A DNA stretch of 64,000 nucleotides, from NCBI RefSeq assembly GCF_014646255.1, contig NZ_BMNC01000018.1:1-64000 (forward strand), read 5' to 3'. Position numbers and translations under genes: made by a program. The notes under the pieces are model-generated. The model was not told the origin of the DNA. It saw only the letters and a program-made list of their open reading frames with translations, and did no database searches. Source of the stretch: Lentzea pudingi. Its GTDB lineage: Bacteria > Actinomycetota > Actinomycetes > Mycobacteriales > Pseudonocardiaceae. Positions 10,115-19,434 of the stretch are shown piece by piece; the first letter of the stretch is position 1; each line of letters begins with the position of its first letter.

Positions 10115-11283
10115 GAGGAGTACGCGCTGTTCTCTTCGACGTAGCCGTGGGACAGGTCCGTGGTGAGCACGGTGGCTTCGGCCTCGCCGACGTTGAGGTC
10201 GATGACGATCTCGATGTCACGGCCGGAGAGGTCGGCCTCGCTCCGGTCGCGGTCACGAGTTCCGTTGCGGTACAACGAGACGCCGTTGATGATGATCTGC
10301 AGGACGTCCGGGTCGATCTCGGCGTCCGCGCGGCCCAGCGCCATCGCGACGCGGCCCCAGTTCGGGTCGCTGCCGAAGAGCGCCGTCTTCACCAGGTTGT
10401 CCTCGGCGACGGTCCGTCCGATGTGGACGGCCTCGGCCTCGGTGGCGGCCTGCCTGACGGTGATGCTGACTTCCTTCGTCACGCCCTCGGCGTCACCCTG
10501 GAGCTGCTTGACCAGGTCTCCCGCGACCTCGGTGAGCAACGCGGCGAAGTCGTCGAACGAGGGCTCGACGCCCGAGGCGCCGGACGCCAGCACGAGCACG
10601 GTGTCGTTGGTGGACGTGCCGCCGTCGACGTCGAGGCGGTCGAACGTGCGCGACACCGCCTGCCGCAGCGCGGAGTCGAGCCGGTCGCCGGAGATCTTGG
10701 CGTCGGTCGTGATGACCGACAGCATCGTGGCCATGTTCGGGGCGAGCATGCCCGCGCCCTTCACGAACCCGCCGACCGAGAAGCCCTGGTCGGAGGCCTT
10801 CCACGACTGCTTGGGACGGCTGTCCGTGGTCATCACGCCGGTGGCGGCGTTCAGGCCCGCCTCCACCGTGGAGTCCAGCTCCTTCGCGGCGTTCTCGACG
10901 CCCGCCAGCACCCTGTCCATCGGGAGGCGCTCGCCGATCAGGCCGGTGGAGCAGACCGCGACGTCGACCGCGCCGGTGCCGAGCACCTCGGCGACCTTCT
11001 CCGCCGTGGCGTGGGTGTCCTGGAAGCCCTCGGGGCCGGTGCACGCGTTGGCGCCGCCGGAGTTGAGCACGACCGCGGTGAGGCGCCGGGACTGGATCAC
11101 CTGCTGCGACCACAACACCGGCGCGGCCTTCACCTTGTTCGTGGTGAAGACGCCCGCCGCGGCGTCGGACGGGCCGTCGTTCACGACGAGCGTGAAGTCC
11201 AGCGCGCCGGATTCCTTGATCCCGGCGGCGATCCCGGCGGCCCGGAAGCCCTGGGGTCCGGTGACGCCCTTGTTGCGGTTCAC
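10111..11283 (-). CDS. argJ: Glutamate N-acetyltransferase / ornithine acetyltransferase
   Basis: Transfers acetyl from N-acetylornithine to glutamate, closing the acetyl cycle. 390 residues from GTG 11283, overlapping the argC stop by 3 bases. The self-cleavage motif KGAGMLAPNMATML is intact (175-188). Family knowledge places cleavage between Ala185 and Thr186, giving alpha and beta chains with Thr186 as nucleophile. Whether it also accepts acetyl-CoA (bifunctional type) cannot be judged from sequence alone. Without a separate argA nearby, recycling is the safe inference. Confidence 0.96.
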   Translation of the reverse strand: MNRNKGVTGPQGFRAAGIAAGIKESGALDFTLVVNDGPSDAAAGVFTTNKVKAAPVLWSQQVIQSRRLTAVVLNSGGANACTGPEGFQDTHATAEKVAEVLGTGAVDVAVCSTGLIGERLPMDRVLAGVENAAKELDSTVEAGLNAATGVMTTDSRPKQSWKASDQGFSVGGFVKGAGMLAPNMATMLSVITTDAKISGDRLDSALRQAVSRTFDRLDVDGGTSTNDTVLVLASGASGVEPSFDDFAALLTEVAGDLVKQLQGDAEGVTKEVSITVRQAATEAEAVHIGRTVAEDNLVKTALFGSDPNWGRVAMALGRADAEIDPDVLQIIINGVSLYRNGTRDRDRSEADLSGRDIEIVIDLNVGEAEATVLTTDLSHGYVEENSAYSS

Positions 11284-12296
11284 GGAGCGACTCCAACGGT
11301 CGAGAGGCCGGTCGTTTCCGGCAGTCCGAGAGCGAGGTTCATGCACTGGACAGCGGCACCGGCGGTGCCCTTGGCCAGGTTGTCGACGGCGGCCACGACC
11401 ACGAGCCTGCCCAGGTCGGAGTCGACGGTCACTTGCAGCTGGACGGCGTTCGACCCCAGCACGGCGTTCGTCGTCGGCCAGAGGCCTTCGGGCAGCAGGT
11501 GCACGAACGGCTCGTCCGCGTACGCCTTCTCGTAGGCCTCGCGAACGTGTGCGGCAGTGTCCTTCAACGCCGCCGTGCAGGTCGCGAGGATGCCCCGGGA
11601 CATCGGCGCGAGCACCGGCGTGAAGCTGACCTTGATCGGACGACCGGCCGCCGCGGTGAGGTTCTGGGTGATCTCGGGCGTGTGCCGGTGCGCGCCGCCG
11701 ACGCCGTACGCGCTGGCGGAGCCCATGACCTCGGAGCCGAGCAGGTTCGTCTTGAGCGACTTGCCGGCGCCGGACGTGCCCGACACGGCGACGATGACGA
11801 CCTCGTCCTCGATCAGGTCCACGGCCGGTGCGAGTGCCAGCGAGGACACCGTCGGGTAGCAGCCGGGCACGGCGACGCGGCGGGCGCCGACGAGCGCGTC
11901 CCGCCCGTTGGGAAGCTCGGGGAGTCCGTACGGCCAGGTGCCGGCGTGCTCGCCGCCGTACCACCGCTTCCAGTCGTCGGCGCTGGTCAGCCGGTGGTCG
12001 GCGCCGCAGTCGATCACGACGGTGTCGTCGCCGAGTTGCTCGGCGAGCGCGGCTGAGTGACCGTGGGGAAGTGCGAGGAACACCACGTCGTGGCCCTTGA
12101 GGGTCTCGACTGTGGTGTCTTGTAGGTCTCGGTCCGCGAGCGGCAGGAGGTGCGGCTGGTGCTTGAGCAACTTGTCGCCGGCGCTGCTGTTGGCCGTCAG
12201 CGCGCCGATCTCGATGTCCGGATGGCCCAGTAGCAGGCGGAGCAGCTCGCCACCCGCGTACCCGCTGGCGCCCGCGACCGCGATCCTCACTGTCAT
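11280..12296 (-). CDS. argC: N-acetyl-gamma-glutamyl-phosphate reductase
   Basis: NADPH-dependent reduction of acetylglutamyl phosphate. First gene of the arginine operon. 338 residues from ATG 12296. Seen: Rossmann GASGYAGGEL near the N-terminus, the catalytic-Cys region VAVPGCYPTV near 145-155, and SGTSGAGK. An in-frame ATG six bases upstream (12302) would add two codons, but the promoter found at 12304-12332 places the transcription start at about 12297. The mRNA is therefore probably leaderless, starting at 12296. Confidence 0.95.
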   Translation of the reverse strand: MTVRIAVAGASGYAGGELLRLLLGHPDIEIGALTANSSAGDKLLKHQPHLLPLADRDLQDTTVETLKGHDVVFLALPHGHSAALAEQLGDDTVVIDCGADHRLTSADDWKRWYGGEHAGTWPYGLPELPNGRDALVGARRVAVPGCYPTVSSLALAPAVDLIEDEVVIVAVSGTSGAGKSLKTNLLGSEVMGSASAYGVGGAHRHTPEITQNLTAAAGRPIKVSFTPVLAPMSRGILATCTAALKDTAAHVREAYEKAYADEPFVHLLPEGLWPTTNAVLGSNAVQLQVTVDSDLGRLVVVAAVDNLAKGTAGAAVQCMNLALGLPETTGLSTVGVAP

Positions 12297-12332
12297 GCGC
12301 ATGATTATGCACGGTCATGCAAACTCACTCAA
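12294..12332 (-). promoter_or_regulatory. argC promoter with overlapping ARG box
   Basis: Minus strand: -35 TTGAGT (12332-12327), a 17-base spacer and -10 CATAAT (12309-12304). Two overlapping GCAT/ATGC half-site pairs (TGCATGA at 12320-12314, GCATAATCATGC at 12310-12299) cover the -10 and the start. This is the layout expected for ArgR repression. No room remains for a ribosome binding site. Confidence 0.65.
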
Positions 12333-12398
12333 CCGAGTATGGCCACCTGGCCACCCGATCGGGCCACCTGGCGCTGGGGCGCCGGGGCGGGATCGACC

Positions 12399-13907
12399 AT
12401 GATGATCAGCGTGAACGTGAAGGTGCGCGACGGGCTCTGGGCGGCGTGCGTCCTCCTGCTCGCGCTGGTGACGCTGGCGGCGCCGCTGGGCAGGCCCGCG
12501 CAACCGTGGCTGATCGTGCTCTCGGCCCTGTGGGCGGCGGCGCTCGTGCCGATCAGCGCGCGCTGGCCGAAGTGGGCGATCGTGCTCACCGCTCCCCTCA
12601 ACGGGGTCAGCAACCTGCTCGCGCTCGCCCCGACGTCACTCGTGGTCTTCCGCTCGGCCCGGTCGATCCGGTCGCAGGGCCGGCTGTGGGCACTGGTGGG
12701 AATCACGACGGTGCTGCAGGCGGTGTTCGGCGGGCTGCACTCGTGGCGGGCCGGGGACAGCCCGCTCGAGTACGTCCTCGGTACCGCGTTCTCGGTCGTG
12801 TTCCTGCTGGTCTTCCCCGCCGTGTCCGGGGCGCTGATCGGGCGGCGCAAGCCGTTGACGCAGGTGCTGATGGAGCGCAACGACTACCTGGAGCACGCGC
12901 GTGCGTTGACCGCGAGCACTGCCCGGTCGGCTACGCGCGCACACATCGCCAGCGAGATGCACGACATGCTCAGCCATCGGCTCCGGCAGCTGACCGCGCA
13001 TGCGGGCGCGCTGGAGCGGTCGGCGGCCGAACAAGCCCCTGAGCTGCGCGAACAGGTCGAGCTGATCCGCAAGACGTCCGCAGTCGCGATGGAGGAGTTG
13101 CGCGAGATCCTCGGCGTGCTCGGTGCTTCCTCCGAACACGAGGAGGACGCCGGTACGCGCGCAGATGTCGAACGGCTCGTGGCGGCGTCGTCTGCTGCGG
13201 GCCTTTCCGTGTACCTCGACTGGTCCGGCGCCGATCTGGCCGATGCCGACGCACGCCTTCGCAGGGCGGTGCACCGGGTCGTGCGCGAAGCACTCACGAA
13301 CGTGCACAAGCATGCGCCGTCGGCTCGCACGCGCGTGTCCGTGGCCGTCGCCGATCGGGTTCGGGTCGAGGTGGTCAACGGTCCCAGCGCCGCTCCCCGG
13401 GGTGCCGGTACCCGTCGCGGGCTCATCGGCCTGGAGGAACGCGTCGAGCTGATCGGCGGGTCGTTCCTCGCCGAGGTGCCGACCGGCGAGGGGTTCCGGG
13501 TGACGGCCAGCCTGCCGTTGCACCCGGTCGTGCAGGAGGAGACCGGTGCGGCCGGTGCCGTGATGGAGGCACCACCGCCGATCACCGCCGAGGTCCTGAC
13601 CGTGCCGCGCGTGGTCGGCGGCGGCTGCCTGGCCACGCTCTCGCTCGTCCCCGCGCTCGGCACGGCGTTCGTCCTGCTCGTCGTCGCGGTGTTCGGCCGC
13701 CAGGAGGTGAGCCGGGAGGAGTTCGACGGGTTCCAGCCGTCGGTCGCGCACGAGGAGGAGGTCACCGAGATGTTCGGGTTCGGCGTGCCGTCCGACAACG
13801 CCGGATGCTATCGCTACCACGTGCGCGACTCGAACGACCGCGACTTCGAGTTCTGCTTCGACCGGGACTCCGGCCTGATGACCACGAAGAAGGAGCTCGC
13901 CCGATGA
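12399..13907 (+). CDS. Sensor histidine kinase, NarL/DesK type, first of a tandem pair
   Basis: 502 residues from ATG 12399 (GGGGCGGGA upstream). The first 150 residues hold about five hydrophobic membrane segments. A HisKA_3 phosphoacceptor follows (EMHDML, His188), then an ATPase domain with the N box NVHKHAP and the G box RRGLIGLEERV. The usual G1 Asp is replaced by Asn in VVNGP, as in many actinobacterial kinases. Unusually, the ATPase domain is followed by another hydrophobic segment (about 400-430) and a C-terminal domain of about 75 residues with two Cys 15 residues apart. Its stop overlaps the next kinase's start (ATGA). Confidence 0.9.
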   Translation: MMISVNVKVRDGLWAACVLLLALVTLAAPLGRPAQPWLIVLSALWAAALVPISARWPKWAIVLTAPLNGVSNLLALAPTSLVVFRSARSIRSQGRLWALVGITTVLQAVFGGLHSWRAGDSPLEYVLGTAFSVVFLLVFPAVSGALIGRRKPLTQVLMERNDYLEHARALTASTARSATRAHIASEMHDMLSHRLRQLTAHAGALERSAAEQAPELREQVELIRKTSAVAMEELREILGVLGASSEHEEDAGTRADVERLVAASSAAGLSVYLDWSGADLADADARLRRAVHRVVREALTNVHKHAPSARTRVSVAVADRVRVEVVNGPSAAPRGAGTRRGLIGLEERVELIGGSFLAEVPTGEGFRVTASLPLHPVVQEETGAAGAVMEAPPPITAEVLTVPRVVGGGCLATLSLVPALGTAFVLLVVAVFGRQEVSREEFDGFQPSVAHEEEVTEMFGFGVPSDNAGCYRYHVRDSNDRDFEFCFDRDSGLMTTKKELAR

Positions 13908-15373
13908 GGTTCGTCTGGCCCGCTCTCGCGTTCCTCGTGGGCCTCGTGCCGCTGATCGCCCCGCTGGCACCCACGCCGCACCCGTTGCTGATCACCGCCA
14001 GCGCGCTGTGGATCGCCGCGCTGGTGTGGTTCGCCCCGCGCAAGCCGGAGTGGGTGCTGCTGCTGACGGCACCGCTCTTCGCGGTCAACAACCTCTGGGC
14101 GATGGCCACCACGATGTTCGTGGTGTTCGCGGCGTCCCGGAGCATTCCCCGGCTCGGGCGGCTGTGGGCGCTGCTGGGCGTGACCACGCTCCTGCAGACC
14201 GCGTTCGGCCTCTTCCAGGTCCACGACGCGATGCCGCTGTGGCAGAGCCTGCTCGGCGGGATCCTCGGATCGGTCTTCTTCGTGGTGTTCCCCGCCGTCT
14301 CCGGCATGCTGCTCGGCCGCCGCAGGCCGATGGTCCGGTTGCTGCAGGAGCGCAACGAGTACCTCGAACGCGCCCGTGCCCTGACCGCCGCGTCGGCGCG
14401 GTCCGACGAACGCGCGCACATCGCCGGCGAGATGCACGACATGCTCGGGCACCGGCTCAGCCTGATCTCCATCCACGCCGGGGCGCTGGAGCTGACCACC
14501 GCGAAGAAGGCCCCGCAACTGCACGAGCAGGCCGAGCTGATCCGCACCACATCGTCGCTCGCGATGGCGGAACTGCGCGAGATCCTCGGCGTGCTGCGGA
14601 CGAGTCCCGAACCCGAGTCGCTCGACGAGGACACCGGCACCCGGTCCGACATCACCGCCCTGGTCGAGGGTTCCGGGCTCGCCGCGACGCTCGACTGGTC
14701 CGGTGACGACCTGCACGGTGCCGACCCGCGCACCCGCCGCGCCGTGCACCGGGTGGTCCGCGAGGCCCTGACCAACGTCGGCAAGCATGCTCCGTCCGCA
14801 CGCACTCGGGTGCAGGTGGCGGTCCAGGGCGGCCGGGCGCGCATCCAGGTGCTGAACGGGCCGACGTCCGCGGTCGAGGGCAAGGGCGCCCGGCGCGGCC
14901 TGATCGGCCTGGAGGAACGCGTCGGGCTGCTCGGCGGGTCGTTCAGCGCCGGCCGGCCGGTCGAGGGCGGGTTCCGGGTGGCGGCGGACGTGCCGCTGCA
15001 CCCTCCCACCCAGGCCGACCAGGCCGCGGCCGAGGTCGGCGAGGTGCCTCCCCCGCTCGCCGCGGAGATCCTGACCGTCCCGCGGGTGCTCGGCGGCGGC
15101 TGCCTCGGCCTGCTGGCGTTGCTGCCGATCACCGGTGGCCTGGTCGTGCTGCTGCTGTTCACGCTGTTGAACCCGACGCAGATGAACGCGCCGTACTTCG
15201 ACTCGCTGCAGGTGGGCGTCACGGCCGAGGACGAGGTCTTCGAGCAGTTCGGCGTCGGGCAGCTCGGCATCGACGGCTGCTCGCGGTTCCAGACCTCGCA
15301 CAGCCCCGACCTCGTCTACAAGCTCTGCTTCCGCGAGGGCAAGCTGGACTCGAAGGAGCAGGAGAGGCCGTAG
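13904..15373 (+). CDS. Sensor histidine kinase, second of a tandem pair
   Basis: 489 residues. Full-length paralogue of the preceding kinase: multi-pass N-terminus, phosphoacceptor EMHDML (His178), N box NVGKHAP, RRGLIGLEERV, then the same extra C-terminal hydrophobic segment (about 385-415) and a short domain with two Cys. The two differ most in the linker after the His box and in the C-terminal domain, so they may sense different states of one signal or form heterodimers. It is followed by one base and then the response regulator, indicating an operon of three. Confidence 0.9.
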   Translation: MRFVWPALAFLVGLVPLIAPLAPTPHPLLITASALWIAALVWFAPRKPEWVLLLTAPLFAVNNLWAMATTMFVVFAASRSIPRLGRLWALLGVTTLLQTAFGLFQVHDAMPLWQSLLGGILGSVFFVVFPAVSGMLLGRRRPMVRLLQERNEYLERARALTAASARSDERAHIAGEMHDMLGHRLSLISIHAGALELTTAKKAPQLHEQAELIRTTSSLAMAELREILGVLRTSPEPESLDEDTGTRSDITALVEGSGLAATLDWSGDDLHGADPRTRRAVHRVVREALTNVGKHAPSARTRVQVAVQGGRARIQVLNGPTSAVEGKGARRGLIGLEERVGLLGGSFSAGRPVEGGFRVAADVPLHPPTQADQAAAEVGEVPPPLAAEILTVPRVLGGGCLGLLALLPITGGLVVLLLFTLLNPTQMNAPYFDSLQVGVTAEDEVFEQFGVGQLGIDGCSRFQTSHSPDLVYKLCFREGKLDSKEQERP

Positions 15374-15374
15374 G

Positions 15375-16025
15375 GTGCGGGGGGTGATCCGAGTGCTCAT
15401 CGCCGATGACGAAACGCTCATGCGCGCCGGCATCCGGCTGATCCTCGAGAACGACCCGGACATCACTGTCGTGGCCGAGGCCAGCGATGGCAGACAGGCC
15501 GTGGAGCTGACGCTCAAGCACTCCGTCGACGTCGCGTTGCTCGACATCCGGATGCCGGGCGGCGACGGGCTCAAGGCCGCCGAGCAGATCGCGTCGAGGG
15601 CCCACGTCGTCATGCTCACGACGTTCGGCGAGGACTCCTACGTGGCGCAGGCGATGAAGGCCGGCGCGACCGGGTTCCTGCTGAAGGACACCCCGCCGCA
15701 GGAGCTGATCAACGCGGTCCGCAAGGCCGCGCGGGGCGAGCCGATCCTCGCGCCGCAGATCACCAAGCGCCTCATCGAGAAGCACCTCGCCGCACCGGAC
15801 GACGGCTCGGCGGCGCGTCGCAAGATCGACGCGCTCACCGAGACCGAACGGAACGTGCTCGAGCTCGTGGGCGAGGGTCTGTCCAACACCGAGATCGGCG
15901 AGCAGCTCTTCATGGCGACCGGCACGGTGAAGGCGCACATCAGCCGCATCCTGCCCAAGCTGGAGGTCGCCAACCGCGTGCAGGCCGCCATCGTGGCCCA
16001 CGACGCCGGCCTCACCCGGTCGTGA
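15375..16025 (+). CDS. LuxR/NarL-family response regulator
   Basis: 216 residues from GTG 15375; GTG 15384 is an equally plausible start. The receiver domain carries acidic DDE near 11-13, phospho-acceptor Asp57 (LLDIRMPG) and LKDT near 104-107. The C-terminal LuxR helix-turn-helix includes LTETERNVLELVGEGLSNTE and then TVKAHISRIL. It is the cognate regulator for the two upstream kinases by position. Its stop abuts the convergent sthA stop with no gap, so no separate terminator fits between them. Confidence 0.95.
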   Translation: MRGVIRVLIADDETLMRAGIRLILENDPDITVVAEASDGRQAVELTLKHSVDVALLDIRMPGGDGLKAAEQIASRAHVVMLTTFGEDSYVAQAMKAGATGFLLKDTPPQELINAVRKAARGEPILAPQITKRLIEKHLAAPDDGSAARRKIDALTETERNVLELVGEGLSNTEIGEQLFMATGTVKAHISRILPKLEVANRVQAAIVAHDAGLTRS

Positions 16026-17441
16026 TCACCGGGTCGTGAAGCGGTCCAGCGCCCGGATCTTGTTCGTGGCGTCGAGCGCCGCGATCTTGTAGGCCTCGGA
16101 CAGCGTCGGGTAGTTGAAGACCGTGTCGACCAGGTAGTCGACCGTGCCGCCGCAGCCCATCACGGCCTGCCCGATGTGCACGAGGTCCGTGGCGCCGGTG
16201 CCGAAGACGTGCACACCGAGGATCTTGCGATCCACAGTGGACACCAGTAGCTTCAGCATGCCGTACGCGTCGCCGATGATCTGGCCGCGCGCGAGTTCGC
16301 GGTACCGGGAGATGCCCACCTCGTACGGCACCGCGGACGACGTCAGCTCGGTCTCCGTCGCGCCGCAGTACGAGATCTCCGGGATCGTGTAGATGCCGAT
16401 GGGCTGCAACGCCGTCAGGTCGTGCACCGGCTCGCCGAACGCGTGGTACGCCGCCAGGCGGCCCTGGTCCATCGACGTCGCGGCCAGCGCCGGGAAGCCG
16501 ATCACGTCACCCACGGCGTAGATGTGCTCGACGGGCGTGCGGTAGTGCTCGTCGACGCTCAGCCTGCCGCGGTTGTCCGACTCGAGACCGGCGGCGGCGA
16601 GGTCCAGCTTCTCCGTGGTGCCCTGCCGGCCGGCCGAGTACATGACGGCGGCGGCCGGGATGCGCTTGCCGGACGCCAGCGTCGTGATGGTGCCGCCCTG
16701 GGAGACCTCGACGTTCACGACCTTCTCGCCGAAGCGGAACGTGACGGCCTGGTCGCGCAGGTGGAACTTGAGCGACTCGACGATCTCCGGGTCGCAGAAG
16801 TCCAGCATCCGTTCGCGCTGCTCCACGACCGTGACGCGGGTGCCGAGGGCGGCGAACATCGACGCGTACTCGATGCCGATCACGCCGGCGCCGACCACGA
16901 CCAGCGAGGACGGGATCTCGGTGAGCGCGAAGACCTCGTCGGAGTCGAGGATGCGCTCCTCGTCGAAGTCCACGACGGACGGACGCGCCGGAGTCGTACC
17001 CGTCGCGATCACGATGAACTCGCCGGTGATCGTGGTGTGGTCGCCTCGGTGGGCCCCGTCGACCGTCACGGTGTGCTCATCGACGAACCGGCCGAAGCCG
17101 TTGAGCAGATCGATGCCGTTGCGGTGCAATTGCGCGCGCACGACCTGCACCTCGCGGCCGATCACGTGCTGCGTGCGGGCCATCAGGTCGTTGATCGTGA
17201 TGTCCTGCTTGACGCGGTAGCTGGCGCCGTACAGCTCGCGCTGGCTCATGCCCGTCAGGAACATGACGGCCTCGCGCAGCGTCTTCGACGGGATGGTCCC
17301 CGTGTTCGCGCAGACACCGCCGACCATCTCCTGCTTGTCGATGATCGCCACGCGCTTGCCCAGTTTCGCACCCGCGATCGCCGCTTTCTGGCCGCCAGGA
17401 CCAGAGCCGATGACGATCAGGTCGTAGTCGTACGGCGTCAT
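16026..17441 (-). CDS. sthA: Soluble pyridine nucleotide transhydrogenase
   Basis: FAD flavoprotein of the dihydrolipoamide dehydrogenase superfamily that transfers hydride between NADPH and NAD+. 471 residues. Seen: N-terminal FAD site GSGPGGQKAA, then GGVCANTGTIPSKTL, where the second redox Cys of related disulfide reductases is Thr. That difference separates transhydrogenase from lipoamide or mercury reductase. A second Rossmann motif VVGAGVIGIEYAS follows, and the C-terminal dimer region ends with TLSEAYKIAALDA. It stands alone. Confidence 0.92.
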   Translation of the reverse strand: MTPYDYDLIVIGSGPGGQKAAIAGAKLGKRVAIIDKQEMVGGVCANTGTIPSKTLREAVMFLTGMSQRELYGASYRVKQDITINDLMARTQHVIGREVQVVRAQLHRNGIDLLNGFGRFVDEHTVTVDGAHRGDHTTITGEFIVIATGTTPARPSVVDFDEERILDSDEVFALTEIPSSLVVVGAGVIGIEYASMFAALGTRVTVVEQRERMLDFCDPEIVESLKFHLRDQAVTFRFGEKVVNVEVSQGGTITTLASGKRIPAAAVMYSAGRQGTTEKLDLAAAGLESDNRGRLSVDEHYRTPVEHIYAVGDVIGFPALAATSMDQGRLAAYHAFGEPVHDLTALQPIGIYTIPEISYCGATETELTSSAVPYEVGISRYRELARGQIIGDAYGMLKLLVSTVDRKILGVHVFGTGATDLVHIGQAVMGCGGTVDYLVDTVFNYPTLSEAYKIAALDATNKIRALDRFTTR

Positions 17442-17493
17442 GGTCGACAGCCTACGGCGCGGAACGCGATTCCACGCTCGAACGAAAATGAAC

Positions 17494-18495
17494 TCAGCGA
17501 ACCCCGGCCCTGGCTTCGCCGCCGCGGAACGGCAGCAGGTCGAGCAGACGGCCCGTGGCCCGGTAGTCGGCGACCCGGTCGGCGAACGGCCGCTGCACGA
17601 TCCGGTGCACGGTCTCCTTGCTCAGCCGCTCGTAGGCCGGAACCGTGTCGTTGCCCAGGAAGTCCCAGCGCGCCACCCGGTCCGCGTAGTTGAACGCGGG
17701 CAGCGGGCCGCCGAACAACGGCCGGTACTGCGCGGGCGTCTTCCCACCCGGCACGGGCATCGGCCCGGCGACGGTGATCGCGTACGTGACGATCTCACCG
17801 GGCGGCAGCAACCGGGACCGCATCCGGTCGAACTGGCCCGCGATCACCAGGTTCTGCTCGCGGGACGAGAACTCGAGGACGGCCTGCGCCGGATCCGCCC
17901 ACGCCGCCGTGGTGTCCGGGTCGATGATCCCCGCGTCGCGCAGCTCCTGGACGGCCGCGATCCCGCCGTGCAGGTAGGCGGCGTGCATCGCGCCGAGGTC
18001 CATGAAGATGTGCTTCTGCATCGACATCAGCATCGACGAGAACCAGCGCAGTTCCGGGATCGTGCCGAGGTCGAGCATGCCGGCGGCGAACGCGGGCGCG
18101 CCGATGTTCGCGAAACCCATCCACCGCAACGTGTCCGGATGCGTGAGGTAGAGCTTCGCGTAGAAGTCGTAGACGGCGAAGATCACGGCCCGGTTCGACT
18201 CGGCGGAGCGCTGCGGGTCCCACTCGGACAGGTTGACGCCCGCGTCCTCGGCGGCGCGGACGATCCAGTACTGCCACAGCAACGCCTTGAACCTCGCCGG
18301 CGCGAGGCCCCTGGCCCGGTAGCCGGTGAGCGCGGCCTCGATCGTGGCACGGTCGGACGGCAGGTCGGGGTGCACTCCACCCCGCTGTTCGCCGTTTCCG
18401 TTCACCAGCGGCAGATCCAGGTAATCCACCGTGTCCGCTTTGGTAGCACCCATGCTGCCGAGCACGAGCGCCGCCACGACCATGAGCACGCGCAT
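17494..18495 (-). CDS. Exported protein of unknown function
   Basis: 333 residues from ATG 18495. The first 21 residues form a signal peptide-like stretch (MRVLMVVAALVLGSMGATKA, cut probably near ADT). The rest is helix-rich and Trp/Tyr-rich with NRAVIFAVYDFYAKLYL, HPDTLRWMGFANIG and a KHIFMDLGAMHAAYL segment. The pattern loosely resembles DUF2515-type proteins (NRT, HPE-W, IFQDAYPQ), but the match is too weak for a name. No catalytic motif is obvious. The frame is open further upstream, but the signal peptide decides the start. Divergent from alkD. Confidence 0.7.
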   Translation of the reverse strand: MRVLMVVAALVLGSMGATKADTVDYLDLPLVNGNGEQRGGVHPDLPSDRATIEAALTGYRARGLAPARFKALLWQYWIVRAAEDAGVNLSEWDPQRSAESNRAVIFAVYDFYAKLYLTHPDTLRWMGFANIGAPAFAAGMLDLGTIPELRWFSSMLMSMQKHIFMDLGAMHAAYLHGGIAAVQELRDAGIIDPDTTAAWADPAQAVLEFSSREQNLVIAGQFDRMRSRLLPPGEIVTYAITVAGPMPVPGGKTPAQYRPLFGGPLPAFNYADRVARWDFLGNDTVPAYERLSKETVHRIVQRPFADRVADYRATGRLLDLLPFRGGEARAGVR

Positions 18496-18641
18496 GAACG
18501 CGAACTGTATCCGGATCAAGCACCCTTTCCGTTCACAGGAGCACCCGGTCAAGTGATGTTTTGCGGGTTTGTTAGCACTTTCGGCACCAAAGGGGCCATC
18601 AATCTCAACAGGGCTACTCCTAATGCCTATACCGTTTGGGC

Positions 18642-19310
18642 GTGAGTCTTGAGGTTGACTTGATCGACGCGGTCCGAACGGGACTCGAGGAGCTCGCGGA
18701 TCCGGTGAAGGCACTGGAGATGCAGGCGTACATGAAGTCCGACATGCCGTTCCTGGGTGTGCAGAAACCGGGACGCGTGACGTTGCTGAAGTCGCTCCCG
18801 CAGTTGCACGACCGGGACGAGTGGCTCGGCGCGATCCAGGTGTTGTGGCGCGAGGCGACCTATCGCGAGGAGCGCTACGTCGCGTTGTCACTGAGCGGTG
18901 ATCGCCGATTCCAGTCCGTGGACCTGCTGCCGTGGTTCGACGAGATGATCGTGACCGGCGCCTGGTGGGACTACGTCGACGAGATCGCGTCGAAACGCGT
19001 CGGGCCACTGCTGCGTTCCTCACCGGACATGGTGCGGCCGTTGATGCTGAGGTGGTCCGTCGACGGCGACCGGTGGCGCCGGCGGACGTCGGTGATCTGC
19101 CAGCTCGGGTCCAAGGGCGCCACCGACGCGGACCTGCTCACCGCGTGCGTCGACGCCAACGTGGACGATCCCGACTTCTTCCTGCGCAAGGGGATCGGCT
19201 GGGCGCTGCGCGAGTTCGCGAAGACCGAACCGGGCTGGGTGCGCTCGTTCGTCGAGGCGCGGCCGGGGTTGTCGCCGTTGTCACGGCGCGAAGCGTTGAA
19301 ACACCTTTAG
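18642..19310 (+). CDS. AlkD-type DNA alkylation repair glycosylase
   Basis: 222 residues from GTG 18642. HEAT-like helical repeat protein that removes bulky or cationic alkyl-purines. Seen: the family start ALEMQAYMKSDMPFLGV (about 23-39), the central WWDYVDEIA with the catalytic Asp/Trp cluster, and FLRKGIGWALREFAK with the second Trp and the Arg. The end LSPLSRREALKHL is typical. It is a second alkyl-base glycosylase in the window beside mpg. Monocistronic by spacing. Confidence 0.88.
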   Translation: MSLEVDLIDAVRTGLEELADPVKALEMQAYMKSDMPFLGVQKPGRVTLLKSLPQLHDRDEWLGAIQVLWREATYREERYVALSLSGDRRFQSVDLLPWFDEMIVTGAWWDYVDEIASKRVGPLLRSSPDMVRPLMLRWSVDGDRWRRRTSVICQLGSKGATDADLLTACVDANVDDPDFFLRKGIGWALREFAKTEPGWVRSFVEARPGLSPLSRREALKHL

Positions 19311-19434
19311 CGCCAGTACACATCAGGGGGAAACACGTAAATCTCGACCATTGATGTCGACGACGTGCGCGCGTGGATCTCCGCGGCTTCACGTGCGCGT
19401 TCGAAAAGATGGCCGGCCGCGCGCGAACGCCTGG

